DNA from: Rhodoferax_B sp049316285
GTDB lineage: Bacteria > Pseudomonadota > Gammaproteobacteria > Burkholderiales > Burkholderiaceae_C
Direction of reading: 5' to 3'
Length of the DNA stretch: 64,000 nt
NCBI RefSeq assembly: GCF_049316285.1
Contig: NZ_JBMOXA010000006.1
Location: 1-64,000, forward strand
The notes below the pieces were generated by a model. The model had not been told where the DNA came from and made no database searches. It saw only the letters and a list, made by a program, of their open reading frames with translations. The position numbers and the translations under genes were made by a program. Shown here piece by piece: positions 58,418-64,000 of the stretch (positions are counted from its first letter, which is position 1; each line of letters opens with the position of its first letter).

Positions 58418-59248
58418 ATGAGCATCAACATCAAAAGCGCCGCTGATATTCAGGGCATGCGCGAGGCCTGCCGTCTGGCCTCGGAGGTTCTGGACTACCT
58501 CACGCCGTTTGTGACCGCTGGCGTCACCACCAAAGAGATAGACCGCCTGGCCGGCGAATACATGGTCAACGTGCAAGGCACACGCTCGGCCACGCTGGGC
58601 TACCAGCCACCGGGCTACCCACCGTATCCGGCGTCGCTGTGCACCTCGTTGAACAATGTGGTGTGCCATGGCATTCCAAACGAGAAGCCGTTGAAAAAAG
58701 GCGACATCATGAACATCGATGTCACCGTGATCACCAAGGACGGCTGGTTTGGCGACAACAGCCGTATGTATTTGATTGGCGAAACATCGATTGCCGCCAA
58801 GCGCCTGTGCCAGGTCACCTTTGAGGCGATGTGGGTCGGCATCATGCAAGTCAAACCCGGCAACCGCCTGGGCGACGTGGGCCACGCGATTCAAAAGTTT
58901 GCCGAAGGCCATGGTTATTCGGTGGTGCGCGAGTTTTGCGGCCACGGCATAGGCAAGGTGTTCCACGAAGAGCCGCAGGTGCTGCACTACGGCCGCCCCG
59001 GCACGCTGGAAGTGCTCAAGCCCGGCATGGTGTTCACCATAGAGCCCATGATCAACATTGGCCGACGCGAAATCAAGGAACACGGCAACGACGGCTGGAC
59101 CATCGTCACCAAAGACCGTTCACTCTCGGCCCAATGGGAACACACCGTGCTGGTGACCGAAACCGGCTACGAGGTCATGACCATGTCGGCCGGCAGCCCT
59201 GCCACTCCCGCCTTTGTGAACGCTGAAACCCTGCCTGCCACCGCCTGA
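58418..59248 (+). CDS. map: Methionine aminopeptidase type I
   Basis: A 276-residue protein. The five metal ligands are seen in MNIDVTVITKDGWFGDNSRM (two Asp), FCGHGIGKVFHEEP (His), MVFTIEPMIN (Glu) and QWEHTVLVTE (Glu). It removes the initiator Met in the cytoplasm. It forms an operon with glnD 22 bases downstream. A peptide deformylase gene, the preceding step in N-terminal maturation, lies at the end of this window. Confidence 0.97.
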   Translation: MSINIKSAADIQGMREACRLASEVLDYLTPFVTAGVTTKEIDRLAGEYMVNVQGTRSATLGYQPPGYPPYPASLCTSLNNVVCHGIPNEKPLKKGDIMNIDVTVITKDGWFGDNSRMYLIGETSIAAKRLCQVTFEAMWVGIMQVKPGNRLGDVGHAIQKFAEGHGYSVVREFCGHGIGKVFHEEPQVLHYGRPGTLEVLKPGMVFTIEPMINIGRREIKEHGNDGWTIVTKDRSLSAQWEHTVLVTETGYEVMTMSAGSPATPAFVNAETLPATA

Positions 59249-59270
59249 CCACAAGCCGAGCCGCACTACT

Positions 59271-61973
59271 TTGAACGCCCTGAGTGACCTTTCCCCACTG
59301 ACAGCGGCGCTGCCGCCGATAGAAGTCCCGCCCGTCGTGGATGTGGCGGCTCTCAAAGTGGCCTACCAGCAGCAAAAGAAAGTGCTGCTGGAATCGGTGC
59401 GCAACAGCGGTGTGGGCACGCGCAGCGTGCATCCGGCGCTGCGCAACCTGGGGCATTTGGCGCAAGACACGCTGCGCCAGCTCTGGTTTGCGGCCGGTTT
59501 TACCGACCACTGCGCGCTGGTCGCCGTGGGCGGCTTTGGCCGTGGCGAGTTGTTCCCTAACTCCGACATCGACGTGTTGCTGCTGCTGCCAGACAACACC
59601 ACGCCCGAAACCGACCCGGCGCTGCAGCAGCGCATCGAGACCTTCATAGGCAGTTGCTGGGATACCGGCATGGAGATAGGCTCCAGCGTGCGCACCGTGG
59701 CCGATTGCATTCTGGAGGCCGGCAAAGACGTTACCGTGCAGACCTCTCTGCTCGAATCGCAGCTGATCACCGGCAACACCACGCTGTACCGGCGCTTTCG
59801 CAAACAATTCACCGACCAGATCGACGCCAAGGCCTTTTTTGTCGCCAAGACGCTGGAGATGCGCCAGCGCCACAACAAGTTTGAGAACACGCCCTACTCG
59901 CTGGAACCCAACTGCAAGGAGTCGCCCGGCGGGCTGCGCGACCTGCAGACCATTCTGTGGGTGGCCAAGGCTGCGGGCCTGGGCAAGACCTGGGACGAAC
60001 TGGCGCGCAAGGGACTGGCCACCAAACTAGAAGCACGCCAGATCAAGGCCAATGAAGCGGTGCTGAGCCTGATACGCGCACGCCTGCACCTGGTGGCCGG
60101 CCGGCGCGAAGACCGCCTGGTGTTCGACCTGCAAACCGCCGTGGCCCAGACCTTTGGTTATGAGAACAGCACGGCCGGACCGTCTGGCACCCAGGCGCGT
60201 GCCAGCGAAATCCTGATGCGCCGCTATTACTGGGCGGCCAAGGCGGTGACGCAACTCACACACATCCTGCTGCTGAACATTGAGGAGCGGCTGAACCCGT
60301 CCAGCCACCCGCTGCGGCCGATCAACGAGCGCTTCAACGAGAAGGCCGGCATGATCGATGTGGCCAGCGACGACCTCTACGAAAAACACCCGCACGCAAT
60401 TCTCGAAACCTTTCTGCTCTACGAGACCAACGAAGGTCTGCACGGCCTCTCGGCGCGCACGCTGCGCGCCTTGTACAACGCACGCAACCTGATGCAAGCC
60501 GAGTTCCGCAACGATCCGGTGAACCGCGCCACCTTCAAACGCATCATGCAAGAGCCGGTGGGCATCACCCACGCCATGCGCTTGATGAACGAGACCTCGG
60601 TGCTGGGGCGTTATCTGCGGCCGTTTAGGCGCATTGTCGGGCGCATGCAGCACGACCTGTTCCACGTCTACACGGTGGACCAGCACATCCTGATGGTGCT
60701 GCGCAACGTACGCCGCTTCTTCATGGCCGAACACGCGCACGAATACCCGAGTTGCTCGCAACTCGCCGCTGGCTGGGACAAGCCCTGGGTGCTGTACGTG
60801 GCGGCCCTGTTCCACGACATCGCCAAGGGCCGTGGCGGCGACCACTCCGACCTGGGCGCACGCGATGTACGCCGCTTCTGCAGCCAGCACGACATCAAGG
60901 GTGAAGACGCCAAGCTGATCGAGTTCCTGGTGCATGAACACTTGACCATGAGCCAGGTGGCGCAGAAATCAGACCTCAGCAACCCCGAAGTGATTGCCGA
61001 GTTTGCGCGCCGCGTGGGCACCGAACGCCGCTTGACGGCGCTCTACCTGCTGACCGTGGCCGACATCCGCGGCACCAGCCCCAAGGTGTGGAATGCCTGG
61101 AAGGGCAAGCTGCTGGAAGACCTGTACCGCTACACCATCCGCGCCCTGGGGGGCCGCGCGCCCGACCCCGGTGCCGAGGTGGAAGCACGCAAACGTGAAG
61201 CCCTGTCCATCCTCGCCTTGCACGCCGAGCCGTTTGAATCGCAGAAAGCCCTGTGGGACACACTGGACGTGGGCTACTTCATGCGCCACGACGCGGCCGA
61301 CATTGCCTGGCACACACGCCAGTTGTCGCGCCACATCGACAAGGCCAGCAAAGACAAAATCGCTGCCGATGGCGCCTCGGCACAAGCCATCAAGCCGATT
61401 GTGCGGGCCCGCCTGTCGCCCGTGGGCGAGGGCCTGCAGGTGATGGTCTTCACCCAGGATCAGCCCGACCTGTTTGCGCGCATTTGCGGCTTCTTCGACC
61501 AGTCTGGCTTCAGCATCCTGTACGCCAAGATCCACACCACCAGCAACGGCTACGCGCTGGACACCTTCCAGATCGTCACCTCTATGCTGCCCGAGCACTA
61601 CCGCGAACTCACCAGCATGGTGGAAAACGACCTGGCGCGCACGCTGACACAACAAGGCCCGTTGCCGCCGCCGAGCAAAGGCCGTGTCTCACGCCGCGTG
61701 AAAAGCTTCCCCATCGTGCCACGTGTCGACATGCGCCCCGACGAAAAAGCCCAACGCTGGCTGCTCAGTATTTCGGCCAGTGACCGCGTGGGCCTGCTCT
61801 ACGCCATGGCACGCATCCTGGCCAAACACCAACTCAGCGTGTTTCTGGCCAAGATCAACACCTTGGGCGAGCGTGTGGAAGATACCTTCCTGGTGCAAGG
61901 GGCCGAGCTGCAGTTCAACCACACACGCATACAGATAGAGACAGAACTGCTGGAAGCCCTGAATCCAGTGTGA
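59271..61973 (+). CDS. glnD: [Protein-PII] uridylyltransferase/uridylyl-removing enzyme
   Basis: A 900-residue protein with a probable TTG start at 59271. The nucleotidyltransferase motif is GGFGRGELFPNSDIDVLLLL. The HD hydrolase domain is seen as AALFHDIAKGRGGDHSDLGA, and two C-terminal ACT domains bind glutamine (LQVMVFTQDQPDLFARICGF; WLLSISASDRVGLLYAMARI). It senses glutamine and modifies PII, controlling nitrogen metabolism. The ribosome site is weak and coupling to map is probable. Confidence 0.97.
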   Translation: MNALSDLSPLTAALPPIEVPPVVDVAALKVAYQQQKKVLLESVRNSGVGTRSVHPALRNLGHLAQDTLRQLWFAAGFTDHCALVAVGGFGRGELFPNSDIDVLLLLPDNTTPETDPALQQRIETFIGSCWDTGMEIGSSVRTVADCILEAGKDVTVQTSLLESQLITGNTTLYRRFRKQFTDQIDAKAFFVAKTLEMRQRHNKFENTPYSLEPNCKESPGGLRDLQTILWVAKAAGLGKTWDELARKGLATKLEARQIKANEAVLSLIRARLHLVAGRREDRLVFDLQTAVAQTFGYENSTAGPSGTQARASEILMRRYYWAAKAVTQLTHILLLNIEERLNPSSHPLRPINERFNEKAGMIDVASDDLYEKHPHAILETFLLYETNEGLHGLSARTLRALYNARNLMQAEFRNDPVNRATFKRIMQEPVGITHAMRLMNETSVLGRYLRPFRRIVGRMQHDLFHVYTVDQHILMVLRNVRRFFMAEHAHEYPSCSQLAAGWDKPWVLYVAALFHDIAKGRGGDHSDLGARDVRRFCSQHDIKGEDAKLIEFLVHEHLTMSQVAQKSDLSNPEVIAEFARRVGTERRLTALYLLTVADIRGTSPKVWNAWKGKLLEDLYRYTIRALGGRAPDPGAEVEARKREALSILALHAEPFESQKALWDTLDVGYFMRHDAADIAWHTRQLSRHIDKASKDKIAADGASAQAIKPIVRARLSPVGEGLQVMVFTQDQPDLFARICGFFDQSGFSILYAKIHTTSNGYALDTFQIVTSMLPEHYRELTSMVENDLARTLTQQGPLPPPSKGRVSRRVKSFPIVPRVDMRPDEKAQRWLLSISASDRVGLLYAMARILAKHQLSVFLAKINTLGERVEDTFLVQGAELQFNHTRIQIETELLEALNPV

Positions 61974-62038
61974 TTCAGCTTGATCAGGCCTGAGCTGCCG
62001 CCCTACACTCGCCAGCCCATCAAGGCAAAGCGAGTGTT

Positions 62039-63523
62039 ATGGCAAAGATTGCAAAGTCTCCCTGGCTCCAAGCGGCATTGGACTACATTCCCGAATGGCT
62101 GAACTTTCAGCTCGAGCGCTACAAACAACCGGGCTGTTCCATCGCCATTGCACATGGCACTGAACTGGTGGCCGAGCAGGCCTTTGGTGTTGCCGACCTG
62201 CGCACCGGCGAAACACTCACCCCTCGCCACCGCTTTCGCATTGCCTCCCACTCCAAGACGTTTACCGCCGCCGGCGTGATGCTGCTGCGCGAGCAGCACA
62301 AGCTGGGCCTGGACGATCCGATTGGCCGCTATGTGAGCGGCTTGCACAAAGACCTCGCCAAGGCGCGCATCAGCGAACTGCTGTCGCACGGCGCGGGTGT
62401 CATCCGGGACGGCCACGACGCCGGCCAATTCGTCGATCGTCGGCCCTTCTTCACACGCGAGGAGCTGTTGGCCGACCTCGCGCAAAAGCAACCACTGGCG
62501 CCAGGCGTGCAACTCAAGTACTCCAACCATGGCTATGCCCTGCTCGGCCTGATGCTGGAGCAAGTGACCGGCTCCGACTACGCCTCCTGGATGAGCAAAC
62601 ACATCATTGCCGCAGCCGGCCTGCGCGAGACTGTGCCCGACATGCCATTCCTGCCCAAGTCGGCGCCCATGGCCGTGGGCCACAGCACCGAGTTCCCATT
62701 CGGCCAGCGCCTGATCGTGCCCGGAGACAACCCATGCAATGCCATCGCGCCCGCCGGCGGCTTTGTCTCCACCGCGTCTGACGTGGCGCGTTTCTTCGCC
62801 CAGTTGGCCCCCAGCAGCAAGCAGAGCATCTTGTCAGCCGCCAGCCGGCGCGAGATGGTGCAGCGCCGCTGGCGCGACCCGGTCAGCCTGCTGGAAGCCC
62901 ACTACGGCCTGGGCACCATGATTAGTGCGCCCGGCCCCAAAGAATGGCACGGCCACACCGGCGGGCTGCAGGGTTTTGTGTCGCGCACCGCGCATTTCCC
63001 GCACACGGGTTTCACCATCTCCGTGCTGGTGCACGCGCAAGACGGTTTTCCTTTCGATTGGGTCGAGGGCATCGCCAGCATACTCGCGGCATTTCAGCAA
63101 CACGGCGCACCATCGAAGAAGCTGGCCGACTGGCGCGGCCGCTGGTGGAACCTGTGGGGCGCCTCCGATCTGGTGCCCATGGGCAACATCGTCTGCGCCA
63201 TCGCGCCGCAGATGACGGTGCCCTTCCACGCCGCCATCACCGAAATCACGGTCACCGGCAAAGACCAAGGCGTGCTGCAAAAAACCTCGGCCTACAACAG
63301 CCCGGGGCAATCCGTCCACCTGGAGCGCGACAAAAAGGGCCGCGTCACGGCATTTTGGTGGGGCGGCGGCAAACTGCTGCCCAAAGAGGCTTTTGTGGCC
63401 GAAGCCACGCAGCGCTACAGCCCCGCCAAGCCGCTGCAGCCGGCCAAGGCGAAGGCAACCCAAAAACCCAAGGCTCAATCGTCTTCGGTGGCCGCAATCC
63501 CGGGGAAAAGAATCTCGGTGTAA
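62039..63523 (+). CDS. Serine hydrolase of the beta-lactamase/class C fold
   Basis: A 494-residue protein. The SxxK motif is RIASHSKTF (about residue 69), the YxN motif is LKYSNHGY, and the KTG-like motif is HGHTGGLQG. These define penicillin-binding-protein-like serine hydrolases (beta-lactamase, esterase EstB, D-aminopeptidase types). No signal peptide is visible, so a cytoplasmic esterase or peptidase is more likely than a true beta-lactamase. A C-terminal beta-rich extension (about 380-465) and a Lys/Ala/Pro-rich tail follow. The 3' end overlaps the convergent def gene by 49 bases. Confidence 0.88.
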   Translation: MAKIAKSPWLQAALDYIPEWLNFQLERYKQPGCSIAIAHGTELVAEQAFGVADLRTGETLTPRHRFRIASHSKTFTAAGVMLLREQHKLGLDDPIGRYVSGLHKDLAKARISELLSHGAGVIRDGHDAGQFVDRRPFFTREELLADLAQKQPLAPGVQLKYSNHGYALLGLMLEQVTGSDYASWMSKHIIAAAGLRETVPDMPFLPKSAPMAVGHSTEFPFGQRLIVPGDNPCNAIAPAGGFVSTASDVARFFAQLAPSSKQSILSAASRREMVQRRWRDPVSLLEAHYGLGTMISAPGPKEWHGHTGGLQGFVSRTAHFPHTGFTISVLVHAQDGFPFDWVEGIASILAAFQQHGAPSKKLADWRGRWWNLWGASDLVPMGNIVCAIAPQMTVPFHAAITEITVTGKDQGVLQKTSAYNSPGQSVHLERDKKGRVTAFWWGGGKLLPKEAFVAEATQRYSPAKPLQPAKAKATQKPKAQSSSVAAIPGKRISV

Positions 63524-64000
63524 CCAAACCTGGAGAAGTCGCGCACCCGCATGGGGTAGAGCTTGCCTATCAGGTGGTCACACTCGTGCTGCACCACCCG
63601 GGCGTGGAAGCCGTCCACCGTGCGGTCTATCGCATCGCCATACTGGTCAAAGCCGGTGTAGCGGATCTTGGACCAACGCGGCACCACGCCGCGCAGGCCG
63701 GGCACGGACAAGCAGCCTTCCCAATCGTCTTCTTCGGCGTCGCCAATCGGTGTGATCACCGGGTTGAGCAGCACCGTGGGCGGCACGATGGGCCTATCCG
63801 GGTAACGCGGGTTGCGGTCGTTCGAGCCGAAGATCACCAGTTGCAGGTCCACGCCAATCTGCGGCGCGGCCAGGCCGGCGCCATTGACCGCGCGCATGGT
63901 GTCCAGCATGTCGCTGATCAACAAATGCAGTTCATCGGTGTCAAAGGTGGTCACCGGCTGGGCCACACGCAGCAGGCGTGGGTCGCCCATCATCAGAATG
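63475..64000 (-). CDS. def: Peptide deformylase (5' end beyond the window)
   Basis: The frame is open to the window edge; reading Ile-Leu-Met-Met-Gly-Asp-Pro at the edge suggests the true start lies just outside, as in 'REILKMGDPRLLR'. All three motifs are present: GAGLAAPQIG, EGCLSVPG and HECDHLIGK. The Cys and two His bind Fe/Zn. It removes the formyl group from nascent proteins. The last 16 codons overlap the convergent serine hydrolase gene. Confidence 0.95.
   Translation of the reverse strand, partial: ILMMGDPRLLRVAQPVTTFDTDELHLLISDMLDTMRAVNGAGLAAPQIGVDLQLVIFGSNDRNPRYPDRPIVPPTVLLNPVITPIGDAEEDDWEGCLSVPGLRGVVPRWSKIRYTGFDQYGDAIDRTVDGFHARVVQHECDHLIGKLYPMRVRDFSRFGYTEILFPGIAATEDD

Overview
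The window is a GC-rich chromosomal segment that looks like a betaproteobacterium of the Burkholderiales, most probably the Comamonadaceae (Rhodoferax/Polaromonas-like). The reasons are the Bug-type tricarboxylate-binding receptor, the TRAP and amino-acid-type uptake systems, the style of purL/map/glnD, and the gene mix as a whole. The genus is inference. No rRNA, tRNA, CRISPR array, insertion sequence or phage gene was recognised.

1-10200: the start of recC; an EAL-CBS-GGDEF cyclic-di-GMP protein; a gallate-dioxygenase locus (LysR regulator, fused LigB-LigA dioxygenase, Bug receptor); a LysE exporter facing a WYL regulator across a perfect inverted repeat; then a small DUF2007-like protein, a SRPBCC protein, a secreted PHB-depolymerase-like esterase and a glyoxalase. 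10200-14340: a visibly AT-rich island with a GtrB-like glycosyltransferase, a methyltransferase and a polytopic GT-C-like protein, probably acquired surface glycosylation genes. 14570-18062: the ruin of one large hybrid histidine kinase, with three in-frame stops and at least six frameshifts.

18160-30160: AraC regulator plus DUF2000 protein; then a six-gene minus-strand catabolic operon (FAD-linked dehydrogenase, TRAP transporter QMP, DapA-type aldolase, SDR) opposed by a GntR regulator; then edd-eda of the Entner-Doudoroff pathway with a HexR-like site in front; then a membrane-anchored OmpA-like protein. 30200-37700: ChaC, lipoprotein SodC, DUF805 protein, MobA-like transferase, PdxH, AEC permease, and a divergent pair of soluble pyrophosphatase and H+-pumping pyrophosphatase. 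The pump carries a C-terminal OmpA-like domain that is a close paralogue of the stand-alone OmpA-like protein.

37740-44260: an IclR regulator and a seven-gene operon (SDR, two amino-acid-type ABC permeases, binding protein, ATPase, divergent type II dehydroquinase, Gfo/Idh oxidoreductase). An IclR box and two leader inverted repeats lie in front and a terminator behind. This looks like uptake and oxidation of a quinate- or cyclitol-like compound, but the dehydroquinase lacks two expected active-site residues, so its substrate may be unusual. It is the best candidate here for an undescribed system.

44330-47580: molybdenum cofactor genes moaA-mobA-moeA, moeA with an in-frame insert. 47580-54190: long leader, secreted sulfatase and HAD-like phosphatase, GNAT/XRE-cupin pair, orphan FliD-like protein, a tiny basic protein, and Rnk. 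54190-64000: housekeeping genes purL, map, glnD, a beta-lactamase-fold serine hydrolase, and the bulk of a peptide deformylase gene cut by the window end.
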